Origin: Clostridiales bacterium
GTDB lineage: Bacteria; Bacillota; Clostridia; Peptostreptococcales; Acidaminobacteraceae
Assembly: GCA_030446305.1 (NCBI GenBank)
Contig: JASUSA010000009.1
Coordinates: forward strand, 1 to 64,000
Direction: 5' to 3'
DNA length: 64,000 nucleotides
Shown: positions 24,721 to 33,976 of the stretch, piece by piece
Position numbering within the stretch: the first letter of the stretch is position 1
How the letters are laid out: each line of letters begins with the position of its first letter
Position numbers and translations under genes: made by a program
Notes under the pieces: generated by a model
What the model was told of the DNA's origin: nothing
Databases searched by the model: none
What the model saw: the letters and a program-made list of their open reading frames with translations, nothing else

Positions 24721-26670
24721 GTGCGAGCATTCTTACACAATCAAAGACAAAAGTTCATACAAGTCATGCAATTCAACAGCATTTTTTTCAAGGCGATCTT
24801 TATTTTGTTCGTCTTGATTTTTATTATAATCCTAGGGTTTTATTATTATGTCAATTCCAGCTATCAAGCGGCGTATAAAGACAAACGCGTTGATGAAAAC
24901 ATCACGGTACTCGCATCGATAAACCGTGAAGTCGATTTGAATATATCGGCGCTGGATGTTCAAGTTCAAGATATTCTCAAAGGCGATGAGACGCTGAGCA
25001 TGGCGATCAGCGGTAATGATGATGCATTTTATCCCATTGATATTGCACTGACGCTCTATACGTTTGCCGCTCGAAATCCTTGGGTTGATACGGCGACATT
25101 ATACATAAAGAACTGCGGGATTGCGATGGATTCTGATAAGAATATAATAGAGGATGTATCCGATGATTTATTTAAGGAACATCGTTATTTTGGCGATGGT
25201 TATCTGAGGTGGTATGAAGGTGAACTCTATTACATGGCTGGCTTTCCCACTGAAAAGCATTTGGCAGTCATGGCGATTCGCCTTGATCGTGAGCGCATGT
25301 ACAATTATTTAGTCGATGAAGTAAATATGGACCCAACACATAGTTTTCTTTATTTTGAAGATATACCTGTTTTTGATTCGTTTTGCAATTATCCAAAAGC
25401 GTTACTCAGTTCGATTGATTTTTCAGAAAAGCTTAGCAGTCAGGCAACCATTGCAAAGGCTAATGAACAGGGCAAGTTAAAACTTAGGTACATTTCTCAG
25501 AAAACGGGGTTTGACTGGCTGATTGATATGGAAGAATCCTATTTGTATCCTGGGCTGAGTGATGTGCTCATACAGATGTCGCCGTTTTTAATCGGTATTC
25601 TGCTGTTGTCGATGGGCGCTTTCTATTATATGCTGAATTATGTTTATAAGCCGATTAAACAAGTTATGGAATCGGTAAAGGGTTATCAGCAAAACAAGGC
25701 AGATCATGAAGCGATGAATGAACTCGATACGATACAGCGGTTTTTTGAAGATAACCTGCAAAAGCAAGCGCTTTTGGAAAGGGCACTTTCAAGTGTAGAA
25801 CAGGAAGTATCAGACCGCTTTATCATGAATTTAGCACAGAACGAGCATGTTGATGCCGACTATGTCAATCAATTCTTGGATGAGATTAATACACCGTATC
25901 GTGATGACGGCAGGTATCAGGCAATGGTTTTAAAGCGCTTGAAACCCGGTGGTGATCATTATTTGACAATGTACATGCAAATCAGCTTTTTGCATCAGTT
26001 GAGAGCTTTTTGGCATGATAAGGCCTATAGCTGTATTTGCGAAACTTCTACAGGCGATATTGTGCTCATTCATCAGTATCCTCCCAAGCATTCGTCTGTG
26101 ACGGTGAAAAGCGATCTGACACAATTTGAAAATTATTTGCATGGAATCGAGGCGGGCGAATACTATTGTCTGGGCATTGGCAGAATTTACGATGCGCTTT
26201 TGCAGGTTCGCCAGTCATATACAGATGCTGAAACCAATGCGATGATGCGCATGGCGAAGCGCAACGGCAGTATGACGATAAAGAAAATACCAACCGTTCG
26301 TGAACCTGAAACAGTGGAAACCGGTAAAGACATTTTGCATATTGCACATGCGAAAAGCTATATTGAAGAACATTTTGCCGACAGCAATCTTTCACTCAGT
26401 GAAGTCAGTGAGGCCTGCGCCATCAACAGTTCCTATTTGTCCCGACTATTTGTTGAATATCTCTCACAAGGTTTTTTGGAATACCTGAACAAGCACCGGA
26501 TTGCATATTCTGAAACGCTTCTGATTGGCAGCGAACTGACGGTTTCAGAAATTGCTTCAAAGTCAGGGTTTAATTCATCTCAGAGTTATATTCGCGTCTT
26601 TAAGAAGTATAATCATGAAACACCGGGTCTCTTTAGGGCGAGAAAGGTAGGTGCACATGAAAAGTCATAA
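24721..26670 (+). CDS. Membrane-anchored AraC-family regulator with extracytoplasmic sensor
   Basis: About 649 residues. One helix at about 20-47, an extracytoplasmic sensor of Cache type to about 285, a second helix at about 287-310, a cytoplasmic linker, then two AraC helix-turn-helix motifs at about 545-640 (DSNLSLSEVSEACAINSSYL; TVSEIASKSGFNSSQSYIRV). This one-component transmembrane layout is known in Firmicutes (YesS/YtdP type), usually beside sugar ABC transporters. The GTG at 24721 is preceded by GGGGGG at the right distance; the TTG at 24712 is too close. The next gene, a TRAP-type binding protein, overlaps its end by 14 bases, implying the two act together. Confidence 0.87.
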   Translation: MRAFLHNQRQKFIQVMQFNSIFFKAIFILFVLIFIIILGFYYYVNSSYQAAYKDKRVDENITVLASINREVDLNISALDVQVQDILKGDETLSMAISGNDDAFYPIDIALTLYTFAARNPWVDTATLYIKNCGIAMDSDKNIIEDVSDDLFKEHRYFGDGYLRWYEGELYYMAGFPTEKHLAVMAIRLDRERMYNYLVDEVNMDPTHSFLYFEDIPVFDSFCNYPKALLSSIDFSEKLSSQATIAKANEQGKLKLRYISQKTGFDWLIDMEESYLYPGLSDVLIQMSPFLIGILLLSMGAFYYMLNYVYKPIKQVMESVKGYQQNKADHEAMNELDTIQRFFEDNLQKQALLERALSSVEQEVSDRFIMNLAQNEHVDADYVNQFLDEINTPYRDDGRYQAMVLKRLKPGGDHYLTMYMQISFLHQLRAFWHDKAYSCICETSTGDIVLIHQYPPKHSSVTVKSDLTQFENYLHGIEAGEYYCLGIGRIYDALLQVRQSYTDAETNAMMRMAKRNGSMTIKKIPTVREPETVETGKDILHIAHAKSYIEEHFADSNLSLSEVSEACAINSSYLSRLFVEYLSQGFLEYLNKHRIAYSETLLIGSELTVSEIASKSGFNSSQSYIRVFKKYNHETPGLFRARKVGAHEKS

Positions 26671-27724
26671 GCGGATGCTAAAAGTGCTTCTTTTGATCGT
26701 GGGAGTAATTGTCGGTGCAGCTGCATACAAGCATTTTGTTATTTCTGCGCCGACAGAGATTGCGAAACATTCGAGTACGGTTCAAAATATTGAACCAAAC
26801 GGCAAAGTCATTATATTAACGCATTCAGAGCAGACGAACAGTGTTACCCATGAGTTGGCCGTTTATTTCAAAGAACGCCTTGAACATCTTTCGAATGGTG
26901 AACTGCACGTTAGCATTTACGGAGAAAATACTCTGGGAAGTTTAAATGATGGCATCAACGGCATCTCGAACGGCACGTTTGAAATGCGGCTGGGCATGGG
27001 CCCCTCAAGGATTATGCGCGTGATTACATGGCTTCCCTCTATTCTCGGAACGAGTTCGCAGGTAATTGACCAAGCGCTGGCAAACAATGAACAGCTCAAG
27101 GCAATGATCGAAGCAGAAAATAATGCGGACGGTGTCTATTTACTGGGCATGATGCCGTCTCGTTATCGAATTCTGACGAGCAATAAACCGGTAGAGACGT
27201 TGGCAGATCTCAAAGGTATGAAAATTCGTACCATTAATGACGGGATTGAATCTGATTTCTGGCGGTGTCTTGGTGCTGAGCCAAGTGCTTTTAATATTGA
27301 ACAGGTATATATGGCGCTTAAGCAAGGCATTGTGGAGGCGCAGGAAAATACAATCCCAAGCATTGTGAGCAATAAAATTTACGAATGTCAGACGAACGTC
27401 ATACGCACCAATCACAAAGTATACTTTGATTCCTTCTATATCAATTTGGATTACTATAATGCGCTTTCAGATACAGAGCGGATGTGGATCGCCTCAGCGG
27501 TATCAGATGCCATAGACTTTGGGCGAGACAAACTAAAGGATTATGAACGTGAGGGGCTTGAAACCATTATAGAAAGTGGCGTGGAAGTGAGTTCCATCTC
27601 AGACGTAGAGAAGCAGAAAATGATTGATATTGCATCACCGCTTCTCGTTAAAAGTTTCGAAGACGCAGACGGCGAGGCGTTGGTTAATGACGTCATTACA
27701 CTGTTTCGTGATGAAATGAACTAG
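26657..27724 (+). CDS. TRAP-type substrate-binding protein (DctP-like), no permease genes nearby
   Basis: 355-residue extracytoplasmic binding protein of the DctP family. Hydrophobic N-terminal segment (residues 9-25) without a lipobox Cys, so it is exported or stays N-anchored. Family features: NSVTHELAVYFKERLEHLSN, GNGELHVSIYG-type strand, and LADLKGMKIRTINDG followed by GAEPSAFNIEQVYMALKQG with the Arg that binds substrate carboxylates (KIRT). TRAP uptake needs DctQ and DctM membrane subunits, and none is here. Overlap with the membrane AraC gene suggests a sensory role: the loaded protein would dock on the regulator's outer domain. That is inference. Confidence 0.85.
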   Translation: MKSHKRMLKVLLLIVGVIVGAAAYKHFVISAPTEIAKHSSTVQNIEPNGKVIILTHSEQTNSVTHELAVYFKERLEHLSNGELHVSIYGENTLGSLNDGINGISNGTFEMRLGMGPSRIMRVITWLPSILGTSSQVIDQALANNEQLKAMIEAENNADGVYLLGMMPSRYRILTSNKPVETLADLKGMKIRTINDGIESDFWRCLGAEPSAFNIEQVYMALKQGIVEAQENTIPSIVSNKIYECQTNVIRTNHKVYFDSFYINLDYYNALSDTERMWIASAVSDAIDFGRDKLKDYEREGLETIIESGVEVSSISDVEKQKMIDIASPLLVKSFEDADGEALVNDVITLFRDEMN

Positions 27725-27788
27725 AGCACAGTGAATAAAAAAGATGAGTTCCTGTGCTGCACAACTAAAATTTTATATAAGCAATAAG

Positions 27789-27821
27789 AAAAATGTCGGT
27801 ATAAAATACCGGCATTTTTTT
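27789..27821 (+). terminator. Rho-independent terminator
   Basis: AAATGTCGGTAT and ATACCGGCATTT form a nearly perfect stem followed by TTTTTT, separating the AraC/TRAP pair from the tat operon. Confidence 0.9.
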
Positions 27822-27993
27822 ATGCGATGAACAATTTTATCAATACAAGCGATCAATATTCAATAATTGACATTTTCAAATGAAGTGTTATTGGAAGCCG
27901 CTAAATGACAAGGATTGTAAATGTACAAATATCTGAACAACGTGATATAACAGTGTTAACACCGCTATAAGCCTTTAACAGGAGGTGATTTGT

Positions 27994-28197
27994 ATGAGGC
28001 TTGGAACAAATGAACTAATGCTAATATTGTTAATTGCTTTGGTCATATTTGGACCGACTAAGTTGCCTGAGCTTGGCAAGCTCGCAGGGTCAATGATGGG
28101 AACGGTCAAAAAACAGATCGACAGCATGGGTGAAGAAATCAAAGAGGTTGATGAAATCATCAAGGAGACGGTTGTTGAGAAAGGAGACATATCATGA
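27994..28197 (+). CDS. tatA: Twin-arginine translocase subunit TatA (first copy)
   Basis: 67-residue pore-forming subunit of the Tat exporter. One N-terminal helix (NELMLILLIALVIFGPTKLP) with the FGP hinge, then an amphipathic helix and a charged tail. Start at 27994, after AGGAGGTGATTT. The stop overlaps the next start (ATGA at 28194-28197). In Gram-positive bacteria TatA is bifunctional (TatA and TatB roles). Confidence 0.95.
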   Translation: MRLGTNELMLILLIALVIFGPTKLPELGKLAGSMMGTVKKQIDSMGEEIKEVDEIIKETVVEKGDIS

Positions 28198-28367
28198 GAT
28201 TGGGAACGACAGAATTAATGGTTATATTGGGGATCGCCGTTTTAATATTTGGTCCTTCAAAGCTGCCACAGCTTGGCAAGGCGATGGGACAAACCATCGG
28301 GAATTTTAAAAAGAGCATGGTTGATACAGAAAGCGATTCTTTAAAAAAGGAAGGAATTGATGCTTAA
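28194..28367 (+). CDS. tatA: Twin-arginine translocase subunit TatA (second copy)
   Basis: 57-residue second TatA-type protein: MRLGTTELMVILGIAVLIFG, then PSKLPQLGKAMGQTIGNF and a short tail. It is clearly homologous to the preceding 67-residue copy, probably from local duplication, but has diverged and lost most of the acidic tail. It starts inside the stop of the first copy and its stop overlaps the tatC start (TAATG). A TatA/TatB-like division of labour between the two copies is possible. Confidence 0.93.
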   Translation: MRLGTTELMVILGIAVLIFGPSKLPQLGKAMGQTIGNFKKSMVDTESDSLKKEGIDA

Positions 28368-29170
28368 TGGAGCACACCGGCAGTGACGCTTTAACAAAGC
28401 GTAAACCACGGTTTCAAAAATTGCATAATCTCTTTAATGAAGGTGCATCAGAAAATAAAATGTCGATAATAACGCATTTGGCTGAATTTAGAAGACGGCT
28501 TATTGCATGTCTCGTGGTCTTTGCGGTCACATTTTTCGTCAGCTTCTATTATGCAGAATGGATTGTAACCCATTTAAGAGCATTGGGTGAGAATTTTAGT
28601 TTTATTTATATTTCACCAACGGAGTTAATGCTTTCCTACATTCGGATTGCCGTTATTGCCGGCATTGTGATTTCTTTTCCAGTGATCGGTTATAATTTGT
28701 GGCGATTTTTGTGCCCTGGACTGACGGTTAAGGAGAAGATGGGTTTCTTTGCAATCTTGACATTTGGCGTCCTACTGTTTTTAACAGGTGCGGCTTTCTG
28801 TTACGTGATTGTAATGCCCTTGGCACTGAGATTTTTAGGCGGTATTAACATGGACGGCAGCATTATGCCGATGGTATCTATTCAGAATTACCTTTCATTC
28901 GTATTAAGCATGTTAATCACATTCGGTATTGTCTTTGAACTGCCGATTGTCACGATTTTGTTAACGAAAATAGGATTGCTAAATCCGCTGTTTCTTAAGA
29001 AGAATCGAAAGTATGTCTTTCTGTTGACATTTGTGGTCGCCGCAATTATAACGCCGCCGGATATCACAACGCAGATTTTGGTAGCACTGCCGATGATGGT
29101 GCTCTTTGAAATCAGCATTGCACTATGTAGTATTTTATTTCGAAAACGGCTGAAAAATATGTCGTGTTAG
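28367..29170 (+). CDS. tatC: Twin-arginine translocase subunit TatC
   Basis: 267-residue six-helix receptor that recognises the twin-arginine signal. SIITHLAEFRRRLIACLVVF contains the conserved H-L-x-E-x-R-x-R; LWRFLCPGLTVKEKMGF and FGIVFELPIV (conserved Glu) follow. Compared with typical TatC (about 240-260 residues) it has an extra polar N-terminal extension of roughly 25 residues. Last gene before the large Tat substrate, 33 bases away. Confidence 0.95.
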   Translation: MEHTGSDALTKRKPRFQKLHNLFNEGASENKMSIITHLAEFRRRLIACLVVFAVTFFVSFYYAEWIVTHLRALGENFSFIYISPTELMLSYIRIAVIAGIVISFPVIGYNLWRFLCPGLTVKEKMGFFAILTFGVLLFLTGAAFCYVIVMPLALRFLGGINMDGSIMPMVSIQNYLSFVLSMLITFGIVFELPIVTILLTKIGLLNPLFLKKNRKYVFLLTFVVAAIITPPDITTQILVALPMMVLFEISIALCSILFRKRLKNMSC

Positions 29171-29203
29171 TTTATTCAAAATAATATTGATGGGGGATAG
29201 AAA

Positions 29204-31855
29204 ATGAATATTCAGACCAAAGAACCACATGGTATTACGAGAAGAACGTTTTTAAAAGGCCTCGCAGCAGGTGCTGCAGGGATTAGCATTGCCTCAATTA
29301 TGCCCGGCAACGTCATTAGTGCCGCAATGGTTGCAGCAGACGATGTCGTACATACAACAGACAGCGATGCGAAAAAGCTAAAAGATGGTATTTACATTGA
29401 CGGCAATACGACGAACATGAGCGGTAGCCGCTATCGTCTTGAATTTATTCAACCGGTTAAACTTATTGCCGTTATTGGCGGCGTTATTCAAACAGAAGGG
29501 ACTTGGCGCTCAGAAAATAAACACCTTGTCTCCGTTGATCCGGACGGTACCATCGTTATGAGAGATGGTGTCGGCGGTTATGATGTTGCCGTTTCTTTTA
29601 CAGAAGGCAACAGTGTACACAAAGTTACATTTACCACCAGCCAAACAGCAGGTGCTTATGCCATTGAAGTCGACAGACCGATTAACAGAGGTGCTTTTAT
29701 GATCCGCCTTGCCAATTACTTTGGATGGCCGCATTATAATGCCGTGATGGATGATGGGACGGATATTGACGAAAAAGGCAATATCTTAAAGAAAGAACGC
29801 GTGCGTAATTTCTATGATGTAACGGGTAACAGCGATTATGTCAAAGCGATTGAAAGCGCACTGGATATGGGCGTGATCAGTGCGGCGAGCATTGATGACA
29901 AATTCTATCCAATGTCTGTTATGACGCGTGAAGATGCAGCGGTTATTATTTGCAGTGCTTTTAAACTAGAACCGCTGGATACAGATTATCTATCACTTTT
30001 CAGTGATGTGAAACAAGTGAGCAAGGAAGCCTATAGTGCATTAAATACTTTATTTGGCATGAATATTATGCGCGGCAGAACCAATGACAGCATTAATCCA
30101 CTGGATGGCATTACGGATACAGAAGAGCGTATTATGATTGAATCGCTTAACAAAAAAATCGTTTCACCTGTATGGTCAATGCCTGTATCGCTTCGTAAAT
30201 TCGTTAGATGCCGTCCTGAATGGTTTACGCCGACGGAAGGTGCAACCGTGCACTGGCGAACAAGAGCATTTAATATTTCGCATAAAGAACTGCTTGGCTT
30301 GTTTATTCAGGACCGTGGCGTGGGCGTAACACTGGAAGAAAATTGGGGACCATGGTATGACTACATTCCAGGTTTTTCAACAGACCCTATGTTCGGTCTT
30401 AACAATAACAAGGACTTGCCTTATGACAATATTTATTTCTGCGTTGAAGTAGAAGCATATGCAACAAAAGAAGGCATGAAGGACAGCCCGATGAGTCGCT
30501 TTATTTGGCGCATCGACAGACCGGCTTGGCATGATTTCGCCATTGATAAACTGCATGAGGGTTCTGCAAACTTCCCGACAGTTTATCGTTTCTTTGATAA
30601 TTTCCAAGCAGCGGCATTCTACATCGAAGGCAGCAAAATGGGCATTCTCTATGATGGGCTAGTACCAACCAATACGAGCACATCGCTGGTTGACGTTATC
30701 AAAGCAAAATATGCGACGAAACCATTTATCTTTGTATTGGGACACAACCATCCGGATCATATGGGTGCAATGGCTTCTGCCTATGACATGGGACTGGATG
30801 TCTATATCTGTGACCGCGTTGGACCGATGGGCGGCAATTGGAGTATTGATGTTTACGGTAAAGACTATACCAGTGCGAATCAGAATATTGTCAGCTCGAA
30901 AGCGGGAACGTATACGGGTTCTAAAATGCATCTAATGAAAGAAGGCGACAAAATAGATCTTGGCAACGTTACCTTTGAAATGATGCGTCTGCCGGGTCAC
31001 TGCGATGACCAGATGATGCTTTACAGCAAAGAAACTGGTTTATTGTTCTCATCCGATATCTATGGTGTCAATCGCTACTGGGTAGCTGACCAGTTTGGCG
31101 CAAGAGGGATTAAACTCGATCTGCTGCTGTCGCTGCATCAACAGCTCTTTGATAAATACAATGAAGGCGGCAGTGCCGTTAAGGAGCTCTACACAGGTCA
31201 TAATCGAATTGGTGTAGGTTCAGATTATTTGATGGTTTGGGAGCAATGTATTCAAAAACTCGTCAACTTTGGCCAAGATAGTATTTCGGATGACAGACGC
31301 GGTGACGGTGCTGTGATGGTCATGGATGGCAATAGCTATGACACATTGAACTGGACGGCATTTGCCATTAGCGGGAAACAAATTATTTCCGATTACAGCG
31401 GTAAATACGACAAACAAGGATTCAGCAGACTTGAAGTTGACAACACGGGTGAAAATCCACTGATCGAAAGCAATCTCTTATATGATATTAAGAGCAATGC
31501 ACAGCTCAGCAATGTTTATTTTAAAGACGCCAAACTCGTCGGGCATGACTTTAATTACAAAACCGGATTTGATACAGTCAATGACCGTTTGGCAGATGGC
31601 AGACTGAAATATGTCATCGAAAACAAGTTCGTACCTTATGAATACAAATACGATGTTAAAATAGCACTGGGACAAACCAGTGTGACACTGACGCCGATCG
31701 CAATGTCAGACATGATTTCCGGCCTGACAGTGAACGGTAAAAAAGCATCCAGCAGATGTCCGGTTACCGTATCAACACTCAAGCCTGCTGTGATTAGAAT
31801 CGTTGCACCAGACGGAAAATCCGTTCAGCAATATACGTTTAACTTCACAGTTTAA
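29204..31855 (+). CDS. Tat-exported metallo-beta-lactamase-fold hydrolase with SLH-like region
   Basis: 883-residue exported enzyme. Tat signal: TRRTFLKGLAAGAAGISIAS at residues 13-32. Residues 60-165 look like an Ig-like domain. Residues 210-310 resemble S-layer-homology repeats (VISAASIDDKFYPMSVMTRE; YLSLFSDVKQVSKEAYSALN). A metallo-beta-lactamase domain spans about 440-700 with HNHPDHMGA (His514, His516, Asp518, His519), His599 in LPGHCDDQ, Asp618 in SSDIYG and His666 in TGHNRIG, a complete two-metal site. A C-terminal Cadherin-like/Ig-like tail follows (about 790-883). Substrate unknown. It directly follows tatAAC and is the only protein with a twin-Arg signal in the window, so it may be the dedicated client. 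Confidence 0.88.
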   Translation: MNIQTKEPHGITRRTFLKGLAAGAAGISIASIMPGNVISAAMVAADDVVHTTDSDAKKLKDGIYIDGNTTNMSGSRYRLEFIQPVKLIAVIGGVIQTEGTWRSENKHLVSVDPDGTIVMRDGVGGYDVAVSFTEGNSVHKVTFTTSQTAGAYAIEVDRPINRGAFMIRLANYFGWPHYNAVMDDGTDIDEKGNILKKERVRNFYDVTGNSDYVKAIESALDMGVISAASIDDKFYPMSVMTREDAAVIICSAFKLEPLDTDYLSLFSDVKQVSKEAYSALNTLFGMNIMRGRTNDSINPLDGITDTEERIMIESLNKKIVSPVWSMPVSLRKFVRCRPEWFTPTEGATVHWRTRAFNISHKELLGLFIQDRGVGVTLEENWGPWYDYIPGFSTDPMFGLNNNKDLPYDNIYFCVEVEAYATKEGMKDSPMSRFIWRIDRPAWHDFAIDKLHEGSANFPTVYRFFDNFQAAAFYIEGSKMGILYDGLVPTNTSTSLVDVIKAKYATKPFIFVLGHNHPDHMGAMASAYDMGLDVYICDRVGPMGGNWSIDVYGKDYTSANQNIVSSKAGTYTGSKMHLMKEGDKIDLGNVTFEMMRLPGHCDDQMMLYSKETGLLFSSDIYGVNRYWVADQFGARGIKLDLLLSLHQQLFDKYNEGGSAVKELYTGHNRIGVGSDYLMVWEQCIQKLVNFGQDSISDDRRGDGAVMVMDGNSYDTLNWTAFAISGKQIISDYSGKYDKQGFSRLEVDNTGENPLIESNLLYDIKSNAQLSNVYFKDAKLVGHDFNYKTGFDTVNDRLADGRLKYVIENKFVPYEYKYDVKIALGQTSVTLTPIAMSDMISGLTVNGKKASSRCPVTVSTLKPAVIRIVAPDGKSVQQYTFNFTV

Positions 31856-31929
31856 TGACGTGTACGAACCGTATATGATGTACCTGCAAATTTGAACATG
31901 ACGTTCACGGTCATTAGCTGTGTTGACTA

Positions 31930-31975
31930 AAGAACCCTGGCCCGTAAGTATATACCGAGGGACAGGGTTCTTTTC
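31930..31975 (+). terminator. Rho-independent terminator
   Basis: AAGAACCCTG (31930-31939) pairs with CAGGGTTCTT (31963-31972), then TT. It ends the tat-hydrolase unit. Confidence 0.85.
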
Positions 31976-32037
31976 AAAATCGCTCTGACGGGGTGTGTCA
32001 TAGCTTTACTGCGATAGAGATCAATAAGGGGAACTAA

Positions 32038-32640
32038 ATGAAAGAGAAGCATAGAATAAATGATGAGCTGAAACGGACAAATCGTTCTCAAAACCTCAAG
32101 CGAGAAAGAATGAAATCTTTTTTTATCGAAGCGGCAAAAGACATCGTCGTCGAATCGGGTGCAAGTGCACTTTCAGTCAGAAGCGTTGCAGACAGAGCTG
32201 GGTATTCTTATGCGACGATCTACAATTATTATGAAGATTTGGATGCACTGCTCTGGGATGTGAAACAGTCGTTTATTAAAGATTTACATACATTTCTCAT
32301 TCGATATATGCCCGACGTCAGTGAACCTGAGGCATTAAAAAAACTATTTAGACAGTATGTGGCTTTTTATATTGAAAATCCCAATATTTTTTCCTTTTTC
32401 TATTTTACGATTTTAGATGATGAACGGGATCATATTGAGATGATGCATAATTGTTTTATCGCGATTCGTATTTTAGAAACAGAGCCACTGATCGTCAAAG
32501 CACGTCAAAGAACGGATGCATCCGCAACGACCTGTGCCTATGCTATCCACGGATTGCTGATGCTTCACTTTTCATCCAACGGCGCAGCAGATGCATTGTG
32601 GCGAGACTTGGAAAATGCATTGCTGCTGCTGGATGGGTAA
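32038..32640 (+). CDS. TetR-family transcriptional regulator
   Basis: 200-residue regulator. N-terminal helix-turn-helix at about 30-75 (SVRSVADRAGYSYATIYNYY). The ligand domain (LLWDVKQSFIKDLHTF; FFYFTILDDERD) is not diagnostic. GGGGAAC site before the ATG. It ends 2 bases before the convergent end of the alcohol dehydrogenase gene, which is a plausible but unproven target. Confidence 0.9.
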   Translation: MKEKHRINDELKRTNRSQNLKRERMKSFFIEAAKDIVVESGASALSVRSVADRAGYSYATIYNYYEDLDALLWDVKQSFIKDLHTFLIRYMPDVSEPEALKKLFRQYVAFYIENPNIFSFFYFTILDDERDHIEMMHNCFIAIRILETEPLIVKARQRTDASATTCAYAIHGLLMLHFSSNGAADALWRDLENALLLLDG

Positions 32641-32642
32641 AC

Positions 32643-33755
32643 TTAATCCAAATTGATGACGACTTTAACGGCGCTCGATGGATCGGAAGCGATTTCAAAA
32701 GCTTTTTCAGCATCTTCAAGCGGAAAGACGTGCGAAATAATTTCGGTTACTTTGGAATTGTGATTGTCTAAGTTTTGGATAACTTCTTCAATATCGGCAC
32801 GGTCGTAACCGCGAGATCCCATGATGGCACACTGTGTGCTCATTACTTCGTGAAAACGAATGGGAACAGCGTCTTTGTGCACGGCGATACAGCAAAGTCT
32901 GGCATGCTGTTTCGCATGTTTCATGAAGAGATCCACATACTCAGGGCGTCCGGCACAGTCGATAACAGCGTCAATGTCGAATACAGGATTGGCTTCAACC
33001 GTCATTTCGCCATTATTCATACTGATGCGGTGATTGGTATTAAACATCGTACCGAAATGTGATGTTAAGAATTCAACAATCGCTTCCTGACCTTTTGAGG
33101 CGTTAAAACCAGTGCCGCCCATTTTCTCAGCTAATGCCAGACGTCTGTCGTCAATATCCAATACAGCTACATGGCTGTTGCCTTGTGCAATGAGACTGCT
33201 CAGTGCACAGAGCCCAATGGTGCCTGCACCAATAATGAGAACGTTTTCCCCCGGTTTGGCGCCGACGGTGTTTTTGCCGTGTGTTGCGACGCTGAAGGGT
33301 TCAATGAGGACGGCATCTGAATAGGGAAGTGAGTCCGGCAAGAGGAAGAGGTTGTCGTTTACTTTTGCGTTATAAACGCGAACGAACTGTGAAAATGCAC
33401 CGGCCATGTCGGCATTATATGGGTTTGGCGTACATCGCGCAGGCTCTACAAAAACCCTGGCACCAACGGCGATATCATTGACGTTGGTGCCTTTTTTATA
33501 GACGTAACCAACCATTTCATGACCAAATTCACTGCCTTTATTAATGAGAACTTTTTCGCCCCCATAGAGATAGCCGGTGATATCGGTACCGCAAATACCT
33601 GCGCGGACATTTCTGACGATTACATCATTGGGACCGCATTCAGGGACATTTTTCTCGACGAGTTTAACATCTTTGATGTCTTGATAAATAAGTGCCTGCA
33701 TTGTTTGTGTGCTTATAGAAGCTTGTGTGTTTTCATTTGTCATTTGATTATTCAT
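32643..33755 (-). CDS. Zinc-type medium-chain alcohol/polyol dehydrogenase
   Basis: 370-residue NAD(H)-dependent dehydrogenase. Catalytic zinc ligands: Cys in GICGTDITG, His-Glu in FGHEMVG, and the Glu of LIEPFSVATHG. Rossmann motif IIGAGTIGLCALSS followed by AVLDIDDRRL, where Asp predicts NAD rather than NADP. The four Cys of the structural zinc lobe are absent (PARCTPNPYNADMAGAFSQF has just one), so the lobe is degenerate. Compared with threonine or butanediol dehydrogenases the N-terminus has a 20-residue Gln/Thr/Asn-rich extension; a GGAG site supports the ATG at 33755. Substrate unknown. Confidence 0.87.
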   Translation of the reverse strand: MNNQMTNENTQASISTQTMQALIYQDIKDVKLVEKNVPECGPNDVIVRNVRAGICGTDITGYLYGGEKVLINKGSEFGHEMVGYVYKKGTNVNDIAVGARVFVEPARCTPNPYNADMAGAFSQFVRVYNAKVNDNLFLLPDSLPYSDAVLIEPFSVATHGKNTVGAKPGENVLIIGAGTIGLCALSSLIAQGNSHVAVLDIDDRRLALAEKMGGTGFNASKGQEAIVEFLTSHFGTMFNTNHRISMNNGEMTVEANPVFDIDAVIDCAGRPEYVDLFMKHAKQHARLCCIAVHKDAVPIRFHEVMSTQCAIMGSRGYDRADIEEVIQNLDNHNSKVTEIISHVFPLEDAEKAFEIASDPSSAVKVVINLD

Positions 33756-33947
33756 ATCTTTAACTCCTTGTTTTTTATTTTTTGAATTATCTTTTTTAGT
33801 TTAGTATTGGCTTATTAAAAGTGATTGCCTACTGACACCCTTATTATGAAGGGCAACTATTTTTAAGTTGTTTCAAAAGTGTTTGCAGTATATTAATCCG
33901 TCATCATTTTGATGCAATTAAGATTTTATTTTTGCATGTTTGGATCG

Positions 33948-33956
33948 TGGTATAAT
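33948..33956 (+). promoter_or_regulatory. Extended -10 promoter of MalT/LuxR-type regulator
   Basis: TGGTATAAT (33948-33956) is an extended -10 with no convincing -35. It starts a leader of about 180 bases carrying repeats. Confidence 0.5.
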
Positions 33957-33976
33957 AAGAAATAATGTGGCGAAAC

